Shown here: positions 30,658-42,925 of the stretch, in pieces | Layout: every line of letters begins with the position of its first letter | How positions within the stretch are numbered: position 1 is the first letter of the stretch | Notes under the pieces: generated by a model | The model's database searches: none | What the model saw: the letters and a program-made list of their open reading frames with translations, nothing else | Told to the model about the DNA's origin: nothing | NCBI RefSeq assembly: GCF_000002865.3 | Contig: NW_001865043.1 | Span: 602,513-661,752, forward strand | DNA from: Monosiga brevicollis MX1 | Taxonomy: Eukaryota > Opisthokonta > Choanoflagellata > Craspedida > Salpingoecidae | Direction: 5' to 3' | Length of the DNA: 59,240 nucleotides | Program-made: the position numbers and the translations under genes

Positions 30658-33600
30658 CTAGATGACGCTACTCTGCAAAAGATGAGCAAAACTGCTTGAA
30701 GGGTCGAATGTAATGGTGTGATTGGTCGGGAAGAGCTTGTCCGGATTCAACCTACGGTTGCGCGGTCGATCAGCGTAGTAGCCATAGGACCACCCACCCT
30801 CGTCAGGACGCGTCACGTTGATGATCTGGCCGATGTTCAGTTGGAGTTGTTCGCTGTCCTGCGGCGCCCAGTCAGCAATCGCCACGACTTGCGGGCAATC
30901 CCAATGCAAGTAGTTTGACTCGTCGCGTGGCGGATCAAAAGCCTCCAGCCACTTGGTTTTCTCCTGTGCGGTGTTACAATGGAGGATGAAAGGCTCCATA
31001 TCTGATGCCATATGCCCTTTGTTGAGAAAGAGCATGAATAAGTGTTGAGCCTCGGGACGATCCCCGGGCAAGCCCTCGTGGTCCTGGATCCGAACACGCT
31101 TGCGGTGAATTTGCCGCTTAATGATGCTCTTTGATCCAAGAAACTGCTTCTTGAGAATCAAAACCATGTCCGAGAGCAGCACAAGTTCAGCCGGCTTAAC
31201 TCGTGCCACACGGCCATCCTTGATGAGCACACGCTTCACGGGGCCTCGATGAATCAGAGTTCGTGAAGGCCCTGCGATAGGTTCATGGCCCTTCATGTCC
31301 AGCGTTTCCTCAAGCTCCAACAAGCTCAAGTAGTTGTCTTCCATGCGCGCAATCTCATTGCACTCGTCCGCCACGTCGCTGAGTTGCTGGATCAATCGCT
31401 GCATGGCCGCATAGTCCTCACTGTCCTCGGGGGTTGCCGCTAAAATGCCGTTCATCAACAGTGGGTAACGCGCGACGCGCTGCACTGGCTCGATGACATA
31501 GCTATGGATCGTCAAACCCTTATGACTAGCTTCGGAGAACTGTTGCAGGAAGAGATCCACCTGCTTGGAGTTCTTGCCCAGATGGTGCATGGCCGGAGGT
31601 GCCACACGACTGTAGTAGGTAAGCGCGAGGCGCAGTGCATCCAAATGAAAGTCAAACTTATCCACGATGGTTTCCACGACAAGATTCTCGTTACGCCGCT
31701 CCTCAAGGTCATCGATGAGAGCTTTGCTAGTCTGCTCCAACCGCTCGACACACTGCCACAGACATCATGAACGAACGCGAGAAGCGCGAGTTAGCTCATA
31801 GCCACCATTGACAGCGAGATATTACGGTTAAAGCACCACTTTGACTCGGCAACATTACATAATTGAATAAGTGAAGCGGGGGTACGATAACTCACGTCTT
31901 TAAGATCCTCAACAATGTCCTTGGACAAAATGTCATCATGATCCGATGCACGATTGACCATTTGATCGCCCACTTTGGTACGAGCGGCCACCAGGAGGGG
32001 CACGATGAATTGCTGTTGGTTTGAACATGACATCCCACAGGGAATGAGCTTTGGTGCGGTTCAACGGCGCCCAAAGAAGCAGGCAACCCTGCTCCCAAGA
32101 CGATGCTCACCTTCTTGAACGATGCGAGGTTTGCCTTGTACGTTTTTTCAGTCTCGAGGACTTCATTGATGGCATCCTGGCGCCGCAACTCCAGCTTGGT
32201 CATGGAATCAGCAATACCCGAGTCAATGACATCCTGGCGATAGCGCCAAAGCTTTGATTGCAGCTCGGATATGGGTGCCGGGGCTGGTGGCGGCAGCGCT
32301 GTCATCTCCGCCGGCCGACACTCCTCCACGGATTCGTAAATAGGATCCCTGACAGTGTCCATCACAAAGCAAGAGACAGGTGAGGCTAGAACGGGCATGC
32401 ACAGGGTTAAAAGAAGAAAGGAGGAAAAGAAAAACAACAGGGGGTGGCTGGGCGAGTGCCGTTGCTAGCGTCACTATCGCCATACCGTGATGGGTTGTTA
32501 AAGGCTTCCTGCACCGTTGAGCGAAATACATCATAGACCTTGCTGGAATCATGCCAGTCAGCCTCGTCGATTTGGACTGGGGCGCCATAATCCATGGACA
32601 CGGTCGTGGCTCCTGCCGATGGCGAAAGATGTTTGTCTGGTTCCTCAAAGTGAAGGTCATCGTCATCACCACCAGCACCGTGTGACCGAGACCTTGCTGG
32701 TGCGTCCTCGGCTGGTTGATGGCGGCGAGCTACAGGAACGGATCGACTGTTGCTCTGTGTGCTGTTCTGACTTTCCTGCAAGGCGTCAAAAGTTTCATCA
32801 TCAGACCAATCAGCATCATCAAACTCATAGTCCAAGTCTAGATCCGAAAAGTCTGAGTTTGAATCCAGGCTGGCGATTGAGGGCGTCCGCTGCGGTGGGT
32901 TGACGTCAGCGTCTGCATTTGAGGCAGTGTCCGGCGGCGAGCCGCGCTCTGGTATCGACACGGAAGACGCTTTCTGATCCCCAGTCACCAAACCGGGCGG
33001 TGCTGATGCAGGTGGCGCACCGGCCGCAGGTGCAGAGGCTGAACCACCTGCGGCACCAACAACTGTGGGCTTTTTGGGCGGCAGAACCGGTGGCTTCCCA
33101 CTCGAAGTGTCTGAGGGCGGCTTTGTCACGACAGGAGGCGTGGCTGAGGGGGTAGCAGCAGCAACTGGGGCCACACTCGCTGGAGTGACATTCGTCGGGG
33201 TCACACTCGCCGAGGTCGCGCTCGCTGGGGGGCGGGTGGCAACTGGGTTACTTTCAACGTTGACAGCTGTATCGGATGCAGTGGCCACAGAAGTCTTGCG
33301 TGAAAGCACGGCCGCAGCCACGGCAGCGTCCAGGGCTTTGTTCACACCCACAGGCTTGCTTGATGGTACAGCCATGGTAGAAGGAGGTCGGGCGGTTGAA
33401 GGAGGACGAAGCGCCACGGATGTTGGCCGGGATTGACCGATGGGCGCTGCAATAGGTGTGGGGGCGGATACGAGCGAGGCGCGCGCCTCTGCACGCGCAG
33501 AGGCGGCAGCATTGGAGGCTGGACTGGCAGTTGTGGTAGATGTTGCGCTAGTGCTGGGCACTTTGGTTGAGGCCGTTGGAGGAGGAGGATTGCCAAAAAT

Positions 33601-36282
33601 GCCAAAGGCGAGTTGGGCTTGGCTCATCAGAGTGTCGGGATCAGACGACGATACGTGGGGCAGACTCGTCGCCGCGACCTGAGCCATGGGCGAGGGTCGT
33701 CCTGAAGCGTTCTGTGAATTGGAGCTGGGGGGTGCGGCTATGGCCGCCGGTGGCGGTGGAGGTAATGCGGTACCGGGAGGGACTGAGGTGGATGGCCCCA
33801 GATTGACAAAGGCAACGCTGTTCTCATGAGTGCGCGATGTTGAAGATATGCTTAGCGAGTCTTCCGACGCCGAAACCGATGGTAGAGAGCGTGTGTCCTC
33901 AAAGCCAAAAGCAGACTGAAGCCCATCCTTGCTCCAAAAGTTTTCATCGCGCCAACGATAAAACGGGGGGCGCGACGCCATCACGGTGCCCTTTGGTAGC
34001 GAGGTGCAAACAAGAACGCAGCACGGCGCCAGGCGTTTCAAGAACAATGAGATGGGCCGTGATAAGCTGGGATGCGTTGGTGGAAATGAGGCAACACACC
34101 TTTTCAAAGCCAAAAGAAGCATCCTGCACATTGGCAATCATGCCGTAACAACGCATGCCCTCACAAATGCGGACGGCCTCAAGCTCGTCACCCGCCACGT
34201 TCCGATCGATGAGAAACTCAATCGCATCCCGCGCCTTGAAGCATTTCGGATACTTTTTGAGGCGATGCCGGTTGGTTTCACACTTGACGGCCTTGCGCAT
34301 CTTCTTGGCGGTGTAACTGGTGATTTCGTACGGGTCGGTGTCTTGGAGATTGGTATCCGGATACTGCCAAAAAAAATAAATAAATAAATAAAAAACAAAT
34401 AAATAAACAGCATTAGCACCAGCACCAGTAATTAGGGAGGAAAAAAGGAAAAAGAAAATGCTTGAAAAAGCATGTCAGGCGCCCAAACAGGGATAAGCAC
34501 AACTCACCTGTCGTAAAAACTCGGCGAAAAAGGATTCTGCCGGTTGATCATCTTCTAATTTTTCCAAAGTAGATTCGGCATTGTCATCCGGTTTGGATGG
34601 GGAAGTTCCAAGATCTGTGGGGAGGCTATTCTTGCGGGTTGGCAGCGTTGGACTACTATCTGTGGAGGTCTTGTTGGGAGGTTGCAGACGGAAGGATTGG
34701 GACAGCTTGGTCGCTGAGAGGAAGGTTGAGCTGGAGCGGCGCGGAGCAGGCTTCGGGCGACCGCTTGCCTCAGCCTGTCTTGCCAGATGTTGAGGAAGTG
34801 CAACCTTTGGAGGGCGGGGCGGGGGCACCAGGCTTCGCCCACCATGAGGCTTGGCTCTAATGCCGCGCACAGCCGGAGGCGAGGATGCTGCAACGGAGCT
34901 GGAATTCCTCGTGGAGGCTGAGTCTGAAGCACGGGTGTCTTGGGCCAACTCGGTTGAGGTGCGTGAGGGTGTGTCTGAGGGCGGTGGGGGCGGGGGATTT
35001 GCTGGGTGTGCAGGCTCGCTGCTGGCTTTGAGCCGCGCTGCTTTGACCTCGTCCGGGATGGGAGCCATGCGACGGGTGGCGTTGGGCGAGGGTTTTTGCC
35101 CACGCTCAGCAGGAACGGCTTGGGCACTGGCCGCGGCGGCTGCCGCTGCTGCCACGGCAGCAGCGGGTTGAGAAATGGTGCGTCGAGGCACGCTGGGTCG
35201 CATAGCGGGAACACCCGATCCCTCGCTCATGGAAAGCGACTGGGCGCGCAAAGTACTCGTATCCTGAGACTTGGGCCGCGGCTTGGGGTTGGGTCGCACC
35301 GGCACGATGATTGGAGCCTGGGCACTGCTTTCGGTGTCGGCTGGGGCAGCCGGATTGGACTCAGTGCCACTGTTCGTGGGCGTATCACGGCTATGGGAGG
35401 ACGAAACCGTTGCAGTTTGGCGGCGCGGAGGCAACTGAGGCCGCAAACCAGCAATAGGGGCCGCTGGTTTAGCGTCGAATGTAAAGGTGGGTGATAGCGA
35501 GCCGCGCCGTCTTTGAGCGGCGTCCGCCGCGGCGTCTGCCACACCGCCAAGAGTGGTGACATGGCCGGGCGGTGCATCAGATATGCGCCGCGCAGCTGGT
35601 TTGGGGCGAAGGGAAGGTCGGGCGCCTCGCGGTGGAGAGACCTCTGTGGCTTGGTCTGAGTTTCTGTTGGAGGAGGGCGCCGAGTTGGTTGCCGAAGCAT
35701 TGCCGCCCTCTGCGGCTGAGGTGCGTTGTCGAGGTTGAGGTTTTGGAGATGCGGGACTGGAGATGGCCAGGGGGCTACGAGCGAGTTCATGTGATGGACT
35801 GTGGGCTCCACTGGGTCCCGAGGCGCTCGGAGACCGAGGACGCGCTGGCTTGGAATCCCCTCGTGAGTTGACGGGTGAGTTCCGGCGAGGTACTGGAGGC
35901 GATGCTTTGTTGGGTGGGGGCGGGCGTGCGATCACGGTTGAGCTTCGCGCGCTTGTCGAAGGTGACTCGGCGGTGCCACTCTGTTTTTGTTCGCCATTTT
36001 TGGCCGCAGATGTTGTCCCGCCGCTGCTTCGCCGCGCAGGATTCGAAGAGGCTGACGGAGCGGTTTTGGCTCTTGGTCGGACTTGTAAGTCGGCCGGTTT
36101 GGCCGGAAGGGCTGCCAAAGACCAGCGGGCGTTGCAGTAGCAAGAATGAGCGCCGGTGAATCAATTAACCCTTTGGCCAGGCTCGTGTGCGCCCTAAGAC
36201 TCTTGTGGGCGCTCGTCTTGGCGAGAGGGATACATGACAAGCAAAGCAGATGAGGCAGGTGTGTACCTGGCTTCTGGCTCAT
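30658..36282 (-). CDS. Rho guanine-nucleotide exchange factor: Pro-rich, DEP, DH, PH, SH3
   Basis: Seven exons give 1612 codons: 36282-36267, 36111-34508, 34363-34100, 33990-32486, 32348-32111, 32012-31896 and 31752-30658. The first ~540 residues are Pro/Ser/Ala-rich with PxxP stretches, probably SH3 ligands. A DEP domain spans about 555-645 (CFKARDAIEFLIDRN ... FYRW). A second low-complexity region (~500 residues, AT/PA-rich, with an acidic DLDLDYEFDDADW patch) follows. The DH domain starts near 1190 (LETEKTYKANL) and includes VQRVARYPLLM. A PH domain and an SH3 (VVAIADWAPQDSEQLQL) close the protein. By family it activates Rho-type GTPases at membranes. The tiny first coding exon (MSQKPA joined to LPAKP) is inferred: the large exon has no ATG, and this splice gives a clean frame. 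Confidence 0.85.
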
Positions 36283-38220
36283 GTCGCCAGCAAATCCAGG
36301 TCAAGGCGGGAGGGCTTGCGGGCGTGTTGCGGCGAAAGTTCGGTGCACACACAGAGGGGCTAGGTTGAAAAACGCGCAGCCAGGATCAAGCACCGAGCCA
36401 TGATCGAGCTGGCTTGCCGGCCCACCCTTGCATAGAGAGCTGAGGCCACACACCCTACAGGTACTGGACCAATGTTCAATGAGACAAACAGGGCCCAGTC
36501 ATGTTGAGCGTTTTCGAATTTTCGCAAGGGCTCAGAAGACGAAGGCTTGGCAGGTCATGCCAGGATACAGGATGGGAGAAAGGCAATAACAGACCAGGAA
36601 CAAACGGGCAGAGCGGACTTGATGTGTGGCGGTGGCGGTGGTGTTCTGCTTTGTGACTGAGGCAGCAGCTGGCACCTGGCGCGCCAAAGCTGCAGCGCGG
36701 CTTGACTGGATGAGTACTACAGAAAGGAAAAGGAAAAGAAAAAAAAAAAAAGAGGGGCAGATGACGTCAATGATGGTGCCAGGCGACAAAAATGAAGCAA
36801 ATCTGGATGCAAGCGTAACAAGATCCCTCTTCCTCCACCCCACCCTTGTGCCTGGTCTGATGGGGTGTTTGATGAGACAATGTGCAGACAAAAAGGTGGG
36901 GCACCAGTCCTGTTGTCGACCCCAAGGAGCGCGCTCGCCAGTTCAGATCGGTGGGCAGTGGCAGGCAACAAACAAACCTGCAAAGAGCTTCAGCAAAACC
37001 AGGAGCTCAACACCTCTAGGCACGAGCTCTGAGCCACAGCCACCGTCTCTGCTCTACCCCACCTTGTACAAGTACGCGGAAAAAAAAGACAAGGGCAGTG
37101 GAGCTCCAGCGGGGACGAAAGGAGAGGCCAGGGGCGCAGGGCGCGCGACAACCAGATGGATGCGTCGTTTGCTCTCTCTCGTTTGCTCTCTCTCTCTCTC
37201 TCTCTTTCTCTTCTCTCCCTCTCGTCTCTCTCAACTGGACCACCATGAAACCCGCAAACACAACAACAACAACAAGGCGGGTTACTGATCCACTTTGCGC
37301 AGTGGCGGCTGCATCAAGTTGAAGAATGGCAGCACAAAGTCTCTGTAGTTTGAAGGTTGTCCTGCTACATTGCGATAAAAACCCGAATATAGACAGCATA
37401 AACCATTCGCCTGCCAATTGTCAGATGAAAATCAATGCTAGTCTGGACCACTTGGTAGCGGCGCTCGCGCGTCGAAGCCACCGCCACAAAAACAGGTGTG
37501 CGCAACAGTTGTTTCACATCAGGGGTCTTCCTATAGACCCATAGAACCCCCATCCGAACCCAGCTACCAACTGTCATCAAGCCCAAGACGCCTCTACAGG
37601 TCCAACCAGGCATACAAACAAAAGAACTGAAAGAACTGATTTGTCAGCCTCTCCCTCCCCTGTTCATCTCTCCTCCTCTCTCTTCTCTCTCTCTTCCCTC
37701 CTCCCTCAAACCAATTCAATCCCTCTTCTCTCCTCTCTCCTCCCTCTTCTCTCTCTCCTCCCTCTTCTGACCGCTGCGCATCAAGGCAGATTGATCTTTT
37801 TCTCTTCCTGCCCGACTTTGGCTTGGATCACTGCCACACTCTCTCTCCCTCTCCCTCTCTCTCTCCCTCTCTCTCTCCCTCTCTCCCTCTCTCTCTCTCG
37901 CCGTGTACACACTCACGCTCAATCTCTTCTGCCGCGGGTCCGAAAAGCCCCCGCTCCAGCCCCTTCTGTTGCCACCAGCCATCGTCACCGCAGCTTGCAG
38001 CAGCCGTCTCCAGCCCTCGGACCTTCCTTCAGACCGATCGCGCTGGGTGCAGAGAATCATGGCGTGGGAATGAAGTAGAAGTGCAGACCTACCAATAGCC
38101 CAGCTCGTGTATCAACCATCACGCACCTGCCCTCGAGAGCCGGAGTCCCTCCAGGGCTTGCCCATCGACTTGACCCATTGCGCCCGTGCTTCTGCTTCAT
38201 CAGCATTCACACCAATCGGC
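36283..38220. other. Divergent intergenic region, 1.9 kb, with CT-rich tracts
   Basis: It lies between the RhoGEF start (-) and the P-type-ATPase-like gene (+). It contains CT-rich runs at about 37169-37230 and especially 37667-37905, the latter on the coding strand of the downstream gene. An A-run lies at 36740-36752. A ~220-codon plus-strand frame at 36626-37288 is low-complexity and has no motifs, so I do not call it. Confidence 0.5.
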
Positions 38221-39849
38221 ATGACCAGCCTCTTTGATCGTGCCACGAGCTGCCTCAAGGCCCTGCCTGCGAGCAGTTTGCCTGCCCATGCCCCAGAAGC
38301 GCATGACGGCACCGACGTGGCAGCCGCTTACAAACAGGGTCTCAAGACGGCACACACCCTACAAGGCAGTGACCTCTGTGACCTGCTTGGTGTCAACCCT
38401 TGCCAGGGCCTCTCCAAAACCGTGGCCAATGCCCGCCTGGACAAATATGGCCTCAACGAACTCGCCCCCCTTCAGAGCACCCTCCTTGGCTTACAATCCT
38501 GGTCTCAGAAACGCTATAGTCGCCCCGCCTTGGTCCTCCGCGAGGGCCGCTTTGCCGAGGTCAAGGCTGAACACCTCGTCGTTGGCGACATCATTTACGT
38601 CGAGCAAGGTCAAGACCTGCCTGCCGATGTGCGCATCCTCTACGCCCAGCCTACCGAAACGCCCACCTACAGTCTAGACAGTCAAGGCGCTTGGCTCGAA
38701 TCCCGCAAGCCGAGTCCGCCCGTGCTCGATGCCTTTGTCCCATGCAACATTCCCCCCTTTGCTGCTCAACACGGTTGGTGACCGCGTTCGTCCGTGTGCT
38801 TTGCCCCCTTCTGACCTCGTCCTCTCCTTTGGGAATCTTCTGGCCGACTGGCTGTCATTTCTTGTGGGGCCGTTGACCGCCCCTTCAACTGACACCCTTG
38901 CCGTCTCTTGCGGATTTGACCCCCTCTTATAGATGTCTCGCCCAGCCAGGCCTTTGATAAGGCCAACAACATGGGCTTTCGAGGTGCCTCCGTCGTTCAG
39001 GGCAGCCTCATTGGAGCTGTCACAGCCGTAGGCCATCAATGCCTGATTAGCAAGCTCAAAGTCTCGCCCCTGAAAGATGGTCAGCCCCCTCGAGTCACGC
39101 AACGAGTGGACAAGAAAAAGCTGCAAAAAGTCGCTCTCAAGGTCGAGTCCTTGGGTCTACGTGTCAAGCACTTTGAAACCTACCAACCCCTCTGTGGCAT
39201 GCGCAATGTCACCGTTATCATCTCCGTGAGCCAGAGCATCGCCGCCGAACTCAACCCAGCCCTGACCAAGCTCGTCATGCAGGGCTTTCGCATCATCCTC
39301 GCCTTCTGCGGTGATGCCAAGTCAGACGTCGTGCGCCAGCTGCCCAACCCAGCCATCGGCTCGCCCATTGACTTGGATCGCGTTTACGATTTTAGCGTGA
39401 CGGCGGCCATCAACGAGTTTGTGGCCCATGCCGCCACAGAGTCTGCCATGCTAACTGTCGCGACCTCTGAAACCATCAAGGACGTTGTCATTGCGGCCAG
39501 CGAGCACTTCAACAATGAACCTGTCGTTCTTTTCTCCGATCGCATCGAAGATGCACCCGCCCTGACACGAGCCACGCTTGGTGTTTGCTCTTGGCTGGCA
39601 CCGGCCACCGTCCTTCAGGTTAGTTTATCCCATTTATTTTTTTTTTTTTTCGCTTCTCTCGCATCCTTGGGGATTGGTGATGGTCTGCCTTTGGTTCGGC
39701 TTCCTTTCCCTTGCTCACCGTGCCATTTTGCCATCCTGTCATCCTGTATACTTGTGTAGTCGGCACATGCAATTGCTGGACCCAAAGGTCTCGAGCGCTT
39801 AGCGCTGTTTCTGAAGGTGTTGAAAGAAAGCACCGAAATTCTTGGTTGA
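38221..39849 (+). CDS. P-type-ATPase-like pseudoenzyme: actuator and P-like domains, no membrane helices
   Basis: Three exons (38221-38773, 38933-39618, 39760-39849) give 442 codons. Residues ~45-85 match the cation-ATPase N-terminal domain (LLGVNPCQGLSKTVANARL, YGLNELAP). An actuator domain follows: LREGRFAEVKAEHLVVGDII, DLPADVRIL, then FRGASVVQGSLIGAVTAVG. The TGES loop reads WLES, keeping the Glu. The DKTGT phosphorylation motif and the nucleotide domain are absent. The C-terminal part looks like a degenerate hinge of the P domain: SDRIEDAPALTRATLGV stands where active pumps have GDGxNDxPALK. I see no membrane helices at M1-M6. It should be unable to pump ions and may be a soluble regulator. 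A missing intermediate exon is unlikely, since all frames join exactly. Confidence 0.75.
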
Positions 39850-40212
39850 GCCTTTTTTTGCCCCACACCACCAATCAGCTGCTGCCATGTAACATTCTGA
39901 TATCCTTTGTCAAAGTGGCGATTGGAGTGACCAAAGAACGTCCAGTCGAGTAGTTGCCAGTTCTGGCCCCTTTGTTCCGCTGCCATTGCCCCCGGAAATT
40001 GATCTTTTACAGCTAGCTGCCTTGACAACGAGCTTTGGAACATGAAATCACACACACACACACACAAAATTCAAATTTGCCAAAAAGAAAGCAAAACGAG
40101 AAAGCAAGCGAATTGAATTATCATCAACACCACCGGGAGTCAACACCCTCGAGCTCGGGTCCGGGGCCTTGTCTGGCGACGTTCCACCTCCATACGGGTG
40201 TGCACCACCATC
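39850..40212. other. Spacer between the ATPase-like gene and BBS7, with a short CA tract
   Basis: Both flanking genes are on the plus strand, so this 363-bp region should hold the BBS7 promoter. A (CA)n run at about 40049-40067 ends ~145 bp before the BBS7 start. Confidence 0.5.
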
Positions 40213-42873
40213 ATGCTGCTCAGTTTGACACCGCTGGAGTACCTCAAGGTCAGTGCCGGCTTTGCCGATCAGATTTACCGTCATCGGCACTGCTGCCTCG
40301 AGCTCTTCAAACCGCCTCCTCAGCTCCCGAATCAACCCCCCTTGCGGTTTCGTCCGCCTCAGGTGCCGGGCCTTGAACGCAAGTGTCTGCAGACCTTGCC
40401 CTCATCCTCGGGCAATGCAGACAAAGTAAGCTCTTGCGATCCTGATGCGAGGCGCAATCTATTTGCGCTCTTCCGTCAGACTGGGATTCTGCACGAGCAC
40501 ACGACCATGCCAACATGGCTTGTTGAGATGCATCCGCTGACACCCTATCGCGCCGCCCCTGACACAGTTGGTCGTGGGTGACCGAGATGGCTCCGTTGGC
40601 GTTTTCGCCCTCAAGAAGGGTGTCCCTCAGGTACAATTCTGCTTCCACACAGAGTCGGCGCTGTTCCCGGCCAAGTGCCTGCGTTGTGCCTGCTTGTGCC
40701 TGCCACGCTCATTCTGTTGGCTCCTGTGAAACACCTCCTTCACAGCCCGTCTTCAAGACCATTGGTGGAACGCCCATTGATAGCGTTGTTCTATACAAGG
40801 AACGCATTTTTGTGGCGGCCAACACCGAAGTAGGACCCGTGTTGTTGACAAACGACAAACCCTGGTCGACGCGGCCCCAGCGCCGCCGCAACTCATTCTC
40901 TTGTCTGCTCCCTGACGTAGGTGCGAGGATACAGCAAGAAAGGCAAAAACTTTTTCAACATTTCCACCTTCATGGCCGAGCGCATTCGTCACATGTACGA
41001 TCAGTTTTAAGTTGGACTAGAATTGTCCCTTGATTCTCAAAGACACGCGCCTACCCCTCGTTTATCCTGATTGGACGTGTGTTCTTTCCCGGCGCATTTC
41101 CCAACCACAAGGTGTATCCGGGACAAGACGTTGCAGCTCGCTGGAGAGCACGTCTATTCCCATTATATCGACAACATTGATACCCACCAGTACATGTGTA
41201 TGGAGACCATCCTAGACATGGTCACGGTACAGCTTCCCGATGACTGTGAACTTGTGCCAGCCCAAGCGTGAGTCGAGGCGTAACCTGCACTTGCATCAGA
41301 AACGATTCACATTCTACTCCCACCAGCGCCTTGAATTCACCTACCGACGTTTTGATGGCCAGGCCACCGGGACGCCCGCCACAGCCTGTTTTGGCATGTG
41401 CTGATCGCGTGCTGAGAGTGCTTGAGGTGATTTGAGCCACCCACGCCCCCCCCCCGCCGTGGTTTGTCTCATTGTTGCCGTTCTCACACGATCACGGCCG
41501 ACCGCCAATTCAGGACAACCGATGCACACTGACAATCAGCCTGCAGGAAGTCCCTTCTGCGTTGGCATCTTGCACCGGCACCACACGTAAGATCGGTCAA
41601 ATGCCTGCGCATGTGGCAGTCAGTCCAGATGGGCTTGTGCAAGAATGCCTTCTTGCTTCGCTTTCCACGCCCGTTCTTTGAACTCACGGTGATCTCTTGC
41701 TTAGGAGGTGACTCGGATGGGCGACTTCTTTTCGGTACCCAGCAGGGTTCCTTTGGCCTGATTCAGCTTGGCGCGTAAGTCTGGATCGCACTTGCCCTGT
41801 TCCAGCGTCATGGGCAACTCAGTCCACGGACATGGCGCCTGGCCGCTTTCCAACAGAAATGGCTTTCAGTACATCTGGATGGTTGAGGCGGATGGCGAGG
41901 ATGCAGGTTTGTGTCGTTTGGTTGGCCCTTGACGAGAAAGTGATGAAAGCAAGAAACCAAAAGCAGCAGCTGGCTCGTCATCAAAGCACAAACAATTCCC
42001 TTCTCCCTCTCCTCTCCCTCTCCTCTCCCTCTCCTCTCCCTCTCTCTCTCTCATTCTCCCTTTGCCTTTAGCCGTCAGTGCCATCGCCGCCTATGACGTC
42101 TCTGGTGACAGTGTGGAAGAGATTCTGGTGGGACGGCTCGACGGCACCGTCCAAGTTTACGCCTTCAACTCCCAGCACCCCGAGGACCCACCTGAAGAAG
42201 TCTACATCATGGTACAGTGAATGACTCTTGATATCTCGTCTGAAGGGCTTCAGGCACCCGGTGAAGCATCTCACTCTGCTTGCACCGCTTTTCGTTTGGA
42301 CGGTGCATTCAACAGAAATTCAATTCAGGCATTGCTTCCATCTGTGGCGCCAAAGCGACGTCCCGCCATCATGCGGAGGTCCGACACGTCACAATCATTG
42401 ATTCGCCTGCTGTACCGACGCCCAGTCCTGGCATTTCTTGTCATTACCGCTGGGCGCATCAAAACGATGCGGTCTCAAGGTTTTGCCTGGTGGTGTCAAT
42501 GATTAGGTCGTTGTGGGCACCTTCAATGGTCAGATTTTGGGTCTGACCACCGATCCAGCCGCAGAAAGTTATGCCACTGCCCTGCAAGGCGATGCCACTG
42601 TGGCGGGAGGCGAGCAATCTGTCGCCCGGTACGAACGATGCTGCGCATGTCAGGCATAATTGATTGCCTCTTGACCTGGCCAGACAACTTTTACATGGCG
42701 ATGCACCTCGGATCATCAGGTTGGAAAAGTCCATTGCATTGCTTGAGCAACAGCTTGCTGCTGCGCAAAGCAAGGGCACAGCCGCCACCTTGATGGAGCA
42801 ATTGGAAGTCCGCCACTCGGTATGTGCTGTATGCCCCCACCAGGACGCTCGAATGTTGTTATTCAATTTGTTG

Positions 42874-42925
<52 letters not shown>

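Noticed and set aside
34475-36118. Start of the RhoGEF at 36118
   Set aside because: That codon is TTG, not ATG. A 16-nt upstream exon (36282-36267) with an ATG and clean phase explains the N-terminus.
36626-37288. 220-codon plus-strand frame upstream of the ATPase-like gene
   Set aside because: Low complexity, crosses CT and A runs, no motifs and no splice support.
38221-39849. Active calcium or Na/K pump
   Set aside because: No DKTGT, no nucleotide-binding domain and no membrane helices in any spliced frame.
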